64,000 bases of DNA from Dolomitihabitans soli (GTDB lineage Bacteria > Actinomycetota > Actinomycetes > Streptosporangiales > Streptosporangiaceae), in NCBI RefSeq assembly GCF_022213955.1, contig NZ_JAKNTW010000002.1, positions 620,001 to 684,000 on the forward strand, read 5' to 3'. Within the stretch, counting starts at the first letter, position 1, and the number at the start of each line of letters is the position of its first letter. The notes below the pieces were generated by a model that was given only the letters and a program-made list of their open reading frames with translations, searched no databases and was not told the origin of the DNA. The position numbers and the translations under genes are program-made. Positions 24,420 to 33,134 of the stretch are shown here, piece by piece.

Positions 24420-27320
24420 TCAGGAGGCCGGGCGGCGTTCCATCGCGGCGGACGCCTTCGCCCGCAACGCCTCGGCCCCGATGTCCGTGAAGATGGCGTG
24501 CGCCGCCGTCAGATGACCGGCGGCGCTCGCGTCACCGCGCTCCGCGTACAGGAGCCCGATCGTGAGCCGCGCGCGTGCCTCGATCAGGCGCTCCCCGATG
24601 GCGTGCGCGAGAAGCTGGGCGGAGACCAGCGTCGACTCCGCGGCCGCCACGTGGCCGAGGGCCAGCCTGGCCTCGCCGAGCCCCTGCAGGACGTACGCCC
24701 TGCCGATCCGATCTCCCATGGCCCGCACGATGTCCAGGGCACGCTCGTAGTTCTCGACGGCCGCGCCGGGATCGCCCTGCTTCATCGCCATGTCGGCCAT
24801 CCGGTTGAGCGCCTGGGCCTCGCCCCGCCGGATGCCGATCTCTCTGAAGATCCGCAGCGCCCGCTCCAGCAGCGGCCGGGCCCGGTCGGGGCGATCCCGC
24901 TCGACGTGGATGCCGGCCATGCCGATGAGCACGTGGGCCTCAGCCGCGCGGTCGCCCGCCGCCCTGAGTAACGGGACCGACTGCTCGTACCGCTCGAGTC
25001 CGGCCTCGAGATCGCCGTGCATCCGATCGACGATCGCGATGTGCCGCAGGGCGAGCGCCCGGCCGTGGTCGTCGCCGACCTCTTCGAAGGCGGCGATCGC
25101 ACCGGTCAGGTGCACCCGGGCCTCGGTGTAGCGCTGCTGGAAGACCCCGGCCGAACCCAGCGCGTAGAGCATGGCCCCCTCGCCCCGGCGGTCGCCCGCC
25201 TCCGCGCAGACCCGTACGCCGAGCTCGCCCGCAGCTCGCCAGTCGTCGAAGTAGCCGTAGTTCTCGAACAGGGTGAGCGCCGTCATCGAGAGTTCCCAGC
25301 ACAGCTCGGAAAGACCCAGGCGGGCCGACTGGCGGATGGCCGCGAGCAGCACGTGGCGCTCACCGTCGAACCAGGCCAGGGGATCGTCGCCGAGCACCCG
25401 AGGATCCGTGCTCCGGCGCGGCGCCGTACCGCGCAGGACGGTGAAGTCGCCGCCGTACAACCGCCGGTGGACATGCTCGCCGAGGTAGAGGACGGTGGCG
25501 CAGGCCCGGGTGATCGCGAGCGTCAGCTCGGAGCCGTCGGCATCGGTGTGCTCGGCCGTCTCGGCGCTCTCGGCCGTCTCGGCCGTCTCGGCGGCGAAGG
25601 CGCGTACGAGGTCGTGCCAGCCGTACCCGCTTCCCCGTCGCTCCAGGAGTGAGGCCCGGACCAGCTCGCCGAAGGCGTCCTCGGCCTCGGCGGGTTCCAG
25701 GTCCAGGATCGCCGCTCCCAGCCAGGTGGCCATCAGGGAGCAGCCGAACACGCCCAGGCCGTGGAACAGCATCCGGGCCCGCGGGCTCAGGTCCCGGTAG
25801 CCGATGGCCAGGCTCGCGCGCACGGCGAGATCGTCGTAGGTCAGCTCGTCGAGGACCGTGCGGGTGCTTTCCAAGCGCTCGACCATGGCCCGCACGCTCC
25901 AGTGCGGTTTCGCGGCCAGCCGCGCGCCGGCGACGCGCAGGGCCAGCGGCAGCCCGGCACACTGCGCCGCGAGCGCCGCCGCCGCCTCCGGCTCCGCGCC
26001 GACCCGGTCGGCTCCCACGTCATGGGCGAGGAACCGGACCGCGTTCTCCCCGTCGAGCGGGTCGAGCCGGACGACGGCCTCCCGCTCCAGCCCGGGCGGC
26101 TCGTGACGGCTGGTGATGAGCACGCCGGCCTCCGCCGCGGGCGGCAGCAACAGGGAGAGCAGATCGTCCGAGCCCGCGTTGTCGAGCACGATCAGGATCC
26201 GGCGGTCGGCGGCGATGGACCGGAACACGCTTGCCCGGTCGGCGAGCGAGTGCGGCACGGTCATCCCGAGGGCGCGCAGGAACCGGCCGAGCACCTCCGC
26301 GGGCTGCGCGTCCCCCCGCAGGTCCATGTAGAGCTGGCCGTCGCCGTACATCCCGGCGAGCCGATGCGCCGCGTGCAGCGCGAGCGCGGTCTTGCCGACG
26401 CCCGACCTGCCGACCACGGCGGCCGTCCGTACGCCCCCGGCGAGCAGGCGGTGGACGAGCCCGCTCTCCTCCGTCCTGCCGACCAGGGGCGAGATGAGCG
26501 CGGGAAGCTGGTGGGGGACCGCCGTCACCGGCCCGTGCGACGGGGCCGTCAGGGTCACCGGCCGCCGGGGTTTGAGGCTCTCCTCCTGGCCGACGATCGC
26601 GTGCCTCAGCCGGCGCAGTTCCTCGCCCGGCACCTCGTCCAGCTCCGTCAGGAGGGTCCGGTGGTAGGCGTCGTAGACCTCCAGCGCCTCGGCCTGCCGC
26701 CCGCAACGGTAGAGGGCCAGCATGAGCTGGCCGTGCGGCCGTTCGCGCAACGGGTCGGCCGCGACGACGCGCCGCAGTTCGCCGATGACGTGCTGGTGCT
26801 CGCCCAGGAACAGCTCGGCCTCGACGCACTGCTCGACGGCCGAGGCGCGGCGCTCGTCGAGGTGCGCGGCCAGTGATCGGACCAGCTCGCTGTCGATCCC
26901 CGCCAGCGCCGGCCCTCGCCACAACGCCAGGCCGGCGCGGAAGGCCCGGACCGCCCGCCGCAGCGCCCCCTCCCTGGTGGCCGCCAGGGCTTCGCCCACA
27001 TGCTCGTCGAAGGCGGCGAGGTCGAGCGTCCACTCCCCCGGCATGATCGCGTAGCCCTGACCTCGGGTCACCAGCAGCCGGTGTGGCTGCTCGGTGTCTC
27101 CCAGTTTCCGGCGGAGCTGGGAGACGCAGATCTGCACCTGGTTGCGCGCGGTTCCGGGAGCCTGTTCACCCCAGACGGCCCGCGCCAGCCTTTCCCGTGG
27201 CACCTGGCGCCCCGCCTCCAGGAGCAGCACCGCGAGGATCGTGCGCTGCCGCTGCCCGTGGAGGTGTACGGCCTGCCCGTCCCGCTCGGCGGCCAACGGC
27301 CCGAGGACTCCGAACTCCAT
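24420..27320 (-). CDS. BTAD/AfsR-type regulator with NB-ARC and TPR domains (copy 2)
   Basis: 966 residues from ATG 27320 (MEFGVLGPLAAERDG), with GGGGAG 7 nt upstream. Domain order matches copy 1: winged helix (~1-95, 'LLEAGRQVPRERLARAVWG'), BTAD (~95-245, 'LWRGPALAGIDSELVRS', 'CGRQAEALEVYDAYH'), NB-ARC with Walker A GRSGVGKTA and Walker B ILIVLDNAG, then TPR repeats ('RGEAQALNRMADMAMKQGDPGAAVENYERALDI'). A short ETAETAESAETAEHT run near residue 590 looks like codon-repeat slippage and is absent from copy 1. Copies 1 and 2 are clear paralogues. The secreted amidase gene lies immediately upstream on the same strand. Confidence 0.9.
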   Translation of the reverse strand: MEFGVLGPLAAERDGQAVHLHGQRQRTILAVLLLEAGRQVPRERLARAVWGEQAPGTARNQVQICVSQLRRKLGDTEQPHRLLVTRGQGYAIMPGEWTLDLAAFDEHVGEALAATREGALRRAVRAFRAGLALWRGPALAGIDSELVRSLAAHLDERRASAVEQCVEAELFLGEHQHVIGELRRVVAADPLRERPHGQLMLALYRCGRQAEALEVYDAYHRTLLTELDEVPGEELRRLRHAIVGQEESLKPRRPVTLTAPSHGPVTAVPHQLPALISPLVGRTEESGLVHRLLAGGVRTAAVVGRSGVGKTALALHAAHRLAGMYGDGQLYMDLRGDAQPAEVLGRFLRALGMTVPHSLADRASVFRSIAADRRILIVLDNAGSDDLLSLLLPPAAEAGVLITSRHEPPGLEREAVVRLDPLDGENAVRFLAHDVGADRVGAEPEAAAALAAQCAGLPLALRVAGARLAAKPHWSVRAMVERLESTRTVLDELTYDDLAVRASLAIGYRDLSPRARMLFHGLGVFGCSLMATWLGAAILDLEPAEAEDAFGELVRASLLERRGSGYGWHDLVRAFAAETAETAESAETAEHTDADGSELTLAITRACATVLYLGEHVHRRLYGGDFTVLRGTAPRRSTDPRVLGDDPLAWFDGERHVLLAAIRQSARLGLSELCWELSMTALTLFENYGYFDDWRAAGELGVRVCAEAGDRRGEGAMLYALGSAGVFQQRYTEARVHLTGAIAAFEEVGDDHGRALALRHIAIVDRMHGDLEAGLERYEQSVPLLRAAGDRAAEAHVLIGMAGIHVERDRPDRARPLLERALRIFREIGIRRGEAQALNRMADMAMKQGDPGAAVENYERALDIVRAMGDRIGRAYVLQGLGEARLALGHVAAAESTLVSAQLLAHAIGERLIEARARLTIGLLYAERGDASAAGHLTAAHAIFTDIGAEALRAKASAAMERRPAS

Positions 27321-27572
27321 GGACCGCTCCCCGCTCAACGACACACCCTCCGGGCGTGCGTACGCCAAGGAATCATAGATCAAACCGGGCCCGCGGCCGC
27401 CCGCCGAGCACCGCCGGACCCTGGCGGCCGCGACGGCGGGCGCCGCGCGCTCTCGCGATCAGGCCGGTCACCCGCATGGCCGACGACGAGTTGCCGGAGC
27501 CGGGCCGCGGAGTCACGGCTCCGCGACCCGGTGTCCTGTCACAGCAGTTGGAGCCGGACCGGACCGGTAGTG

Positions 27573-29042
27573 CTAGCCGCAGTGCTCCAGCGGGCTGTCA
27601 TAGACGGAGGAGCCGGCCTTGCCGCCCCAGCGGACGCACTTGCCGGCCGCCGAGGCTCGGACGGGCCCGGCGTAGTAGGAGAAGTTACCCGAATCGGTGA
27701 TCCGGGTCTGGCCTTCCACCTCCAGGTAGGCGGAGACGGCGGTCGCGGTGCCCAGCGAGGTGCTCTTCATGGTCGCCACGCAGTTGCTGGTGCCGTTGTA
27801 GAGCAGGTAGACCGTGCCCGAGGAACCCAGCGCCGCCGAGTCGATCACGTCGTAGCCGGTGCCGCAGACCTGCTCGGGGGTGTGCGGGTTGCCGCTGCCG
27901 GAGCCCGTGACGAACTGCATGTACTTGGACCAGTTCCAGTTCGGCCCCGGGTCGGTGTGGGTGGCGCCGGGCACCTGGTTGTGGCCGACGATGTGGGTTC
28001 GGTCCTTGGGGATTCCGTACCGGTCGGCGATGTTGCGGGTGAGCGCCGCCGAGGACCGGTACATCGCGTCGGTGAACCACGAGGCGTTGGCGACGTAGCC
28101 CTCGTGCTCGATGCCGACCGAGCGCCGGTTGTAGTCACCCGCGTGCCAGGCCCGGTCCTTCTCGCGGACCATCTGGGTGACGTCTCCGTCGGAGGAGCGC
28201 ACGACGTAGTGGGAGGAGACCTTCGCGGCCGGGTTCTGGAACCAGGAGATCGTGCCCGCGTAGGACCCCTGGGCGACGTGGATGACGATCCGGTCGATCC
28301 GGTCGCTGCCGGGCCGGCTGGAGACGGCGTAGTTGCTGGTGCTCGCCGGCACCCAGTGCGCGGACGGGTAGTCGACGGCCGCCGCGGCGAACTTGGAGTC
28401 GATGTCCCGCGTCTTCTCGTACTTCCCGCGGTCCGGCTGTACGGCGCGCGCCCCCACGGTGACCGTCTCGCCCGCCGGGGTCACGGCCTTGATGCCCGTG
28501 TTGATCATCTCGTAGACGGTGTCGGCGTACAGCCGGGCCACCTCGGCGGAGGACGCGCCGCCGTACGCGGCCACGGCTTCGTACCACCGGGCGGTGTCGG
28601 CGCGGGCTGCCGCGTCGAGGCCGAGCCGGTCCGCGTGCGCCCGCAGTACGGCGGCGCCGCCCGCGATGTTGGCGGCGTCGTCGGACTTGAGCGCGGACAC
28701 CGGCGTGCCGGTCAGCTCGGCGGCCCGCTCCAGGGAGCCGTTGGCCGGGCTGCTGACGAGGTGCAGCATGCCGTAGCCGCCGCTCGCGCTGGGCTTGCCG
28801 CCGTGGCCGTCGAGGTGCGTCTCGGCGTAGGCCAGGGCGACCAGTAGGTCTCGGGGGACCTCCTGGCCGGCGGCGGCCTTGGCGAAGGCGGCGGCCACCG
28901 GTCCCGCGGACACGGCCGCGGCGGCCGCCGGGGATGTCGCGGGCGCGGCGCTCGCCGGGCCGCCCGCCAGGCAAACCACGACAGTGAGGGAGCCGGCCAG
29001 CAGCGCTGCCGCGCGACGGGGCCGGTGCGTACGGTCTGCCAT
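27573..29042 (-). CDS. Secreted N-acetylmuramoyl-L-alanine amidase with transglycosylase-like N-domain
   Basis: 489 residues from ATG 29042 (AGGAGG upstream). Signal peptide ~1-32. Residues ~45-165 (LLVALAYAETHLDGHGG, SGGYGMLHL, 'ARWYEAVAAYGG') look like a lysozyme/SLT-type fold with a candidate catalytic Glu. Residues ~220-365 are amidase_2/PGRP: IVIHVAQGSYAGTISWFQN, WHAGDYNRRSVGIEHEGYV and HIVGHNQVPGATHTDPGPNW carry the expected zinc His ligands. A ~105-residue C-terminal domain with four Cys is almost identical to that of the M23 peptidase 5 kb away, and probably binds the cell wall or a polymer. The enzyme cuts peptide stems from muramic acid outside the cell. Confidence 0.9.
   Translation of the reverse strand: MADRTHRPRRAAALLAGSLTVVVCLAGGPASAAPATSPAAAAAVSAGPVAAAFAKAAAGQEVPRDLLVALAYAETHLDGHGGKPSASGGYGMLHLVSSPANGSLERAAELTGTPVSALKSDDAANIAGGAAVLRAHADRLGLDAAARADTARWYEAVAAYGGASSAEVARLYADTVYEMINTGIKAVTPAGETVTVGARAVQPDRGKYEKTRDIDSKFAAAAVDYPSAHWVPASTSNYAVSSRPGSDRIDRIVIHVAQGSYAGTISWFQNPAAKVSSHYVVRSSDGDVTQMVREKDRAWHAGDYNRRSVGIEHEGYVANASWFTDAMYRSSAALTRNIADRYGIPKDRTHIVGHNQVPGATHTDPGPNWNWSKYMQFVTGSGSGNPHTPEQVCGTGYDVIDSAALGSSGTVYLLYNGTSNCVATMKSTSLGTATAVSAYLEVEGQTRITDSGNFSYYAGPVRASAAGKCVRWGGKAGSSVYDSPLEHCG
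27613..27890 (-). repeat. Inverted 278-bp repeat, arm 1 (within amidase gene)
   Basis: The reverse complement of this tract matches 32741-33018 base for base where I compared it, and the two arms are inverted. It encodes the shared C-terminal domain of the amidase and the M23 peptidase. Beyond the inner end the two genes differ (GGCTCC versus GGAACC and a few synonymous changes). Confidence 0.9.
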
Positions 29043-29173
29043 CAATCCTCCTGGGGAGTGTCCGGAAATACGGAAGGACGGCTGCACCGTAAATTGAGAT
29101 TTCAATCTTTGTAAACCATATTGACAAGAATCGATCTATAACCGAAAATCCCGGGTTTCGCGGTAACAGACGG

Positions 29174-32008
29174 TCAGGTGGCGGCGGACAGCTGGTGCTG
29201 GAGGGCGGAGGCCTGGTGCAGGTAGCCCTTGGCGAGGTCGGCGTCGCCGGCGGCGTGATGGAGTTCGCCGAGCAACCGGACGGCGCCGGCCTCGCCCATC
29301 CGGTCACCGAGGTGCTTGAAGATCGTGAGGGAACGTTTGAGCTGGGCGGAGGCCCGGCGCAGGTCACCGCGGACGGCCTGGAGGCGGCCCAGGTCGCGCA
29401 GCGCGTACGCGGCGCAGTGGCTGTCGCCGAGGTCCTCGAAGATGTCGAGGGCCAGCCCCTGGAAACGCATCGCCCCGTCGACGTTGGCGCCCAGGTCGTG
29501 CAGCCGGCCGACCTGAATGGAGACACACCCCTCGCGGTGCCGGTCGCCCAGCTCTCTGGCCAGGCGCAACGCCTCCGCGAGCCAGTGGGCGGCGGCGGGC
29601 AGATCACCGGAGTCCAGGCAGACCCGGCCGAGCGCCTGCCGGGCGAACGCCTCGCCGACCGGGTCACCGAGATCCAGGAACATCGCCAGAGCCTCGGTGA
29701 ACCGTCCCAGCGCGCGGGTATGGTCACCGCTGAACTGGTTCACCGCGCCCAGTCCGCAGACCGCGACGGCCTCGCCCCGCCGGTCGCCCACCTCGCGGAA
29801 GATCATGTGGGACCGGGTGAACATCTCCGCCGCCTCGCCGTACGCGTCCTGGTAGAGGCTGACCTGGGCCAGGCCGCGTAACAGCGCCGCCTCGCCGCGC
29901 CGGTCGCCCGCCGCGCGCACCGCGTCCAACGCGATCCGGTGGGTGGTGCGCCAGTCGTCGTAGTGGGAGCGCAGATCGAAGTAGGGGACCAGGGAGGCGG
30001 CCAGCTCCCACGCGGCGCCCGGCAGTCCGGCCGCCGCGGCCAGCCGTACGGCCTCGGACAGGGTGTCGCGCTCGACGTCGAACCAGGTCAGGGGGTCGGC
30101 GGTCAGGCCGGTGAGGACCTCCTGTGACGGGATCCAGCGGGGCGCCGCCGTCGCCGTCAGGCTGAAGACCCGGGTCGGCAGCCGCTCCGTGGCGTGCTCG
30201 GCGACCGCGAGCCAGGCGCCGAAGACACGCGCCAGCGCCTGGCCGTCGGCGGGCCCCGCCCGCTCCCGCGCGCCGAATCCGATCAGCTCGGACAACCGGT
30301 AGCGCGGCTGCCCGGCGAGGTCGCTCCCGGCGAGCTGCACCAGGTTGGCGTCCACCAGCGTGTCGACCACCTGGTCGGCCCGGTCCCGGTTCAGCGCCGC
30401 GTCCACCACCCAGCCGGGGAAGGACTCCGCGCCCAGCAGCCCGAGCGTGCGCAGGGCCGCCGCCGCGTCCCCCGGCAGTTGCCGGTAACTCAGCTCGAAG
30501 CTCGCCCGAACCTCCAGGTCACCGACCCGTAACTCGCCGAGCCGGTGCGACTCGTCGCGGAGCCGCCGTTCCAGCACCCGCAGCGGCCAGTCGGGCCGCG
30601 CGGCCAGCCTGGCGCCGGCGATCCGCACCGCCAGCGGCAGATGTCCGCAGGCCCGCAGGATGGCGGCGGTCGCCTCGCCCTCCGCCGTCATCCGGCCAGC
30701 GCCCACGATCCGGCCGAACAGCTCCGCGGCCTCGCCCGGCGGCAGCACGTCCAGCCCGACGTGCACCGCGCCGGGCAGTTCGGTGATCCGCCGCCTGCTG
30801 GTCACCAGCACCGGGCAGCCGTCACCGGGCAGCAGCGGGCGCACCTGCGCGGCGCTCGCGGCGTCGTCGAGCAGCAAGAGCATCCGCCGCTCGGCGAGCA
30901 GCGAACGGTACATGACCGCACGCTCGCGCATCCCGTACGGCACGGCTCGCACGCCCAGCGCGCGCAGCACCTCGGCCAGCAGTTCCGCGGGCTGCGGCGG
31001 AGCGGCCGAAGTGCCGCCGAGGTCGAGGAAGAGCTGACCGTCCGGGCACTCGGCCCGTACGGCGTGGGCGCAGTGGACGGCCAGCGCCGACTTCCCCACA
31101 CCGGGCCCGCCGGTCACCACGACGACGGGCGGTCCCTGGCCCGACAAGGTGCCGGTGAGCAGGGCGACCTCGGCCTTCCTGCCCGTGAAGTCGGGGATGT
31201 CGGGCGGGAGTTGGTGGGGTGACGGGACGGGCCCGTCCGCCGAAGGCGCCCCATGGTGGTGTGCCGTGCCGGGGGCCGGGTCGCCGGCGAGCACCGCCGC
31301 GTGGGCCTGGCGGAGTCCCGCGCCGGGTTCGATACCCAGCTCTCCGATTAATCGCTCCCTGATCGTGGCGTAGGCGGACAGCGCCTCGGCCTGCCGTCCG
31401 TCGCGGTGCAGGGCGGCCATCAGGCGTTGCCACAGACCCTCCCGGAACGGATGGTCCACCAGCAGGCCGCGCGCCTCGGCGACGGCCTCGGCCTGCTGGC
31501 CGCACGCCGTACGCAGGTCGAGGAGGTGTTCGGCGGCGGTGAGCCTGGCCTCGCGCAGTGGTTCGAGCCGGGCGTCCCAGAGCGGGCTGCCCGGCAGGTC
31601 GGAGAGGGGGTCGCCGCGCCACAGGGCGAGCGCGCGGCGGAGCAGTTCGAGGGGTTCGCCGCCGGGCTGGGCACCGCGGGCCCGGACGGTGAGCTCTTCG
31701 AAGATCAGGAGGTCGAGGTCGCCGGGCTGAAGCTCGATCATGTAGCCGGAGCGGCCGGCGTGCAGCCGGGTCCCCGCGTCGCCGAGGGCGCGGCGCAGGG
31801 AGCTCACGTAGGTGCGCACGTTGGCGGCGGCCGAGCGCGGCTGGCGGGCCGGCCACAAGGCCTCGACCAGGAGTTCGGCTCCGACCATGCGGTTGGCGTG
31901 GAGGAGCAGGGTGGCGAGGAGCATACGCGGCTTGGTCCCGCCCAGGTGCCCGGTGGACCGGACGTCCAGCGGGCCGAGCACGTTGAATGTTGGCCGATCA
32001 GCCGTCAT
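29174..32008 (-). CDS. BTAD/AfsR-type regulator with NB-ARC and TPR domains (copy 3)
   Basis: 944 residues. N-terminal winged helix (FNVLGPLDVRSTGHLGGTKPRMLLATLLLHANRMVGAELLVEALWP), BTAD (~95-250), NB-ARC with Walker A GGPGVGKSA near residue 300 and MLLLLDDAA as Walker B, then TPR repeats rich in 'GDRRGEA' turns (~640-944). It is more distant from copies 1 and 2, which share the MEF..LGPLA start. It is divergent from the secreted M23 peptidase gene, and the 138-bp intergenic region contains 11-bp-spaced GGTTTT repeats of the kind bound by SARP activators. Regulation of itself, the peptidase or the downstream amidase is a reasonable inference. Confidence 0.9.
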   Translation of the reverse strand: MTADRPTFNVLGPLDVRSTGHLGGTKPRMLLATLLLHANRMVGAELLVEALWPARQPRSAAANVRTYVSSLRRALGDAGTRLHAGRSGYMIELQPGDLDLLIFEELTVRARGAQPGGEPLELLRRALALWRGDPLSDLPGSPLWDARLEPLREARLTAAEHLLDLRTACGQQAEAVAEARGLLVDHPFREGLWQRLMAALHRDGRQAEALSAYATIRERLIGELGIEPGAGLRQAHAAVLAGDPAPGTAHHHGAPSADGPVPSPHQLPPDIPDFTGRKAEVALLTGTLSGQGPPVVVVTGGPGVGKSALAVHCAHAVRAECPDGQLFLDLGGTSAAPPQPAELLAEVLRALGVRAVPYGMRERAVMYRSLLAERRMLLLLDDAASAAQVRPLLPGDGCPVLVTSRRRITELPGAVHVGLDVLPPGEAAELFGRIVGAGRMTAEGEATAAILRACGHLPLAVRIAGARLAARPDWPLRVLERRLRDESHRLGELRVGDLEVRASFELSYRQLPGDAAAALRTLGLLGAESFPGWVVDAALNRDRADQVVDTLVDANLVQLAGSDLAGQPRYRLSELIGFGARERAGPADGQALARVFGAWLAVAEHATERLPTRVFSLTATAAPRWIPSQEVLTGLTADPLTWFDVERDTLSEAVRLAAAAGLPGAAWELAASLVPYFDLRSHYDDWRTTHRIALDAVRAAGDRRGEAALLRGLAQVSLYQDAYGEAAEMFTRSHMIFREVGDRRGEAVAVCGLGAVNQFSGDHTRALGRFTEALAMFLDLGDPVGEAFARQALGRVCLDSGDLPAAAHWLAEALRLARELGDRHREGCVSIQVGRLHDLGANVDGAMRFQGLALDIFEDLGDSHCAAYALRDLGRLQAVRGDLRRASAQLKRSLTIFKHLGDRMGEAGAVRLLGELHHAAGDADLAKGYLHQASALQHQLSAAT

Positions 32009-32078
32009 GCCCGCTTCTTTCGTCAGAGAGGCATCTGAACTGTTTATCGGGATTTCTCAGCGTCAGGCTATTTGTATC

Positions 32079-32106
32079 GGTTTTGGACAGGTTTTATGCA
32101 GGTTTT
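32079..32106 (+). promoter_or_regulatory. Three GGTTTT direct repeats at exact 11-bp spacing (SARP-box-like)
   Basis: GGTTTT begins at 32079, 32090 and 32101. Direct repeats one helical turn apart are the usual binding pattern of SARP/AfsR-type winged-helix activators. They lie 41 bp before the M23 start and 71 bp before the divergent BTAD gene. On the minus strand a TACAAA element next to the repeats could be a -10 box for the regulator gene. Binding is not shown, only the arrangement. Confidence 0.55.
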
Positions 32107-32146
32107 CCGGACGCTGGTCGGCACGAGGGACAGCGAAAGGATCCGT

Positions 32147-33058
32147 ATGAAACTCAGAAGTCTCGTCACGGCGGGGTGGGCCCTGCTGTTCAGCCTCGCG
32201 GGCGCCGTCGCCCTCGCTCCAGGAGCGAGCGCCCTCTCCCAGGGAGCGAGCGCGGCGGCGGCACCCGCCTTCCAGCTCCCCTTCCCCTGCAACCAGAGCT
32301 GGACCGGCAACTCCAGCGGCAGCAGTGCGCACACCTCGTATGAGATCGACTTCAACCGGGGCAGCACCGCCGACGCCGATCTGGGCGACGCCGTCGTCGC
32401 CGCCGCGGCCGGCACCGTGGTCATCTCCGCCCACCAGGGCTCGACCAACGGCTTCGGCAACCTCGTCAAGATCGACCACGGCGGCGGCTACTCGACCTAC
32501 TACGCCCACCTGCGCGTGCGTTCGGTGACCGCCGGCACCGTGGTCGCCCAGGGCCGCAAGATCGGCGAGGTCGGCAACACCAGCCGGCCGGGCAACAACA
32601 TCAGCCCGCACCTGCACTTCGAGGTGCGGACCAACGACGTCTCCTACCCGGCCAACGTCAGGAAGGCCGTGTTCAACGGGACCACGTTCGGCTACCCGAA
32701 CCAGACCCTGACCTCACGGAACTGCGGCGGCGGCGCGACCAACCCGCACACCCCCGAGCAGGTCTGCGGCACCGGCTACGACGTGATCGACTCGGCGGCG
32801 CTGGGTTCCTCGGGCACGGTCTACCTGCTCTACAACGGCACCAGCAACTGCGTGGCGACCATGAAGAGCACCTCGCTGGGCACCGCGACCGCCGTCTCCG
32901 CCTACCTGGAGGTGGAAGGCCAGACCCGGATCACCGATTCGGGTAACTTCTCCTACTACGCCGGGCCCGTCCGAGCCTCGGCGGCCGGCAAGTGCGTCCG
33001 CTGGGGCGGCAAGGCCGGAACCTCCGTCTACGACAGCCCACTGGAACACTGCGGCTGA
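32147..33058 (+). CDS. Secreted M23 (LytM) family metallopeptidase
   Basis: 303 residues from ATG 32147 (AAAGGA upstream). A signal peptide (~1-38) ends around AAAAPAF. The LytM domain contains HTSYEIDFNRG (H-x6-D zinc ligands), 'GDAVVAAAAGTVV', 'GFGNLVKIDHGGGYSTYYAHL' and the H-x-H motif HLHFEV. These make it a zinc endopeptidase cutting peptidoglycan cross-links. The C-terminal ~105 residues (NPHTPEQVCGTGYDVIDS ... SPLEHCG) are the same four-Cys domain as in the amidase, with one amino-acid difference. A GGGAGC repeat in the signal peptide region yields two ALxxGASA motifs. It is closed by a strong terminator. Confidence 0.93.
   Translation: MKLRSLVTAGWALLFSLAGAVALAPGASALSQGASAAAAPAFQLPFPCNQSWTGNSSGSSAHTSYEIDFNRGSTADADLGDAVVAAAAGTVVISAHQGSTNGFGNLVKIDHGGGYSTYYAHLRVRSVTAGTVVAQGRKIGEVGNTSRPGNNISPHLHFEVRTNDVSYPANVRKAVFNGTTFGYPNQTLTSRNCGGGATNPHTPEQVCGTGYDVIDSAALGSSGTVYLLYNGTSNCVATMKSTSLGTATAVSAYLEVEGQTRITDSGNFSYYAGPVRASAAGKCVRWGGKAGTSVYDSPLEHCG
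32741..33018 (+). repeat. Inverted 278-bp repeat, arm 2 (within M23 gene)
   Basis: Identical to the reverse complement of 27613-27890 at every position I compared. It starts at AACCCGCACACC and ends at AAGGCCGG. Identity at third codon positions points to recent duplication or gene conversion rather than protein-level selection. Confidence 0.9.
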
Positions 33059-33067
33059 GACGATCGA

Positions 33068-33094
33068 AGGCCGCGCCCTGCCGGGGCGCGGCCT
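33068..33094 (+). terminator. Strong terminator after M23 peptidase
   Basis: AGGCCGCGCCC (33068-33078) pairs perfectly with GGGCGCGGCCT (33084-33094) around a 5-nt loop, 10 nt after the stop. An AT-rich GAATTAAT follows. Confidence 0.8.
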
Positions 33095-33134
33095 GAATTA
33101 ATGTGGGACCACGATCAGTACGCCAAGGGGGATC

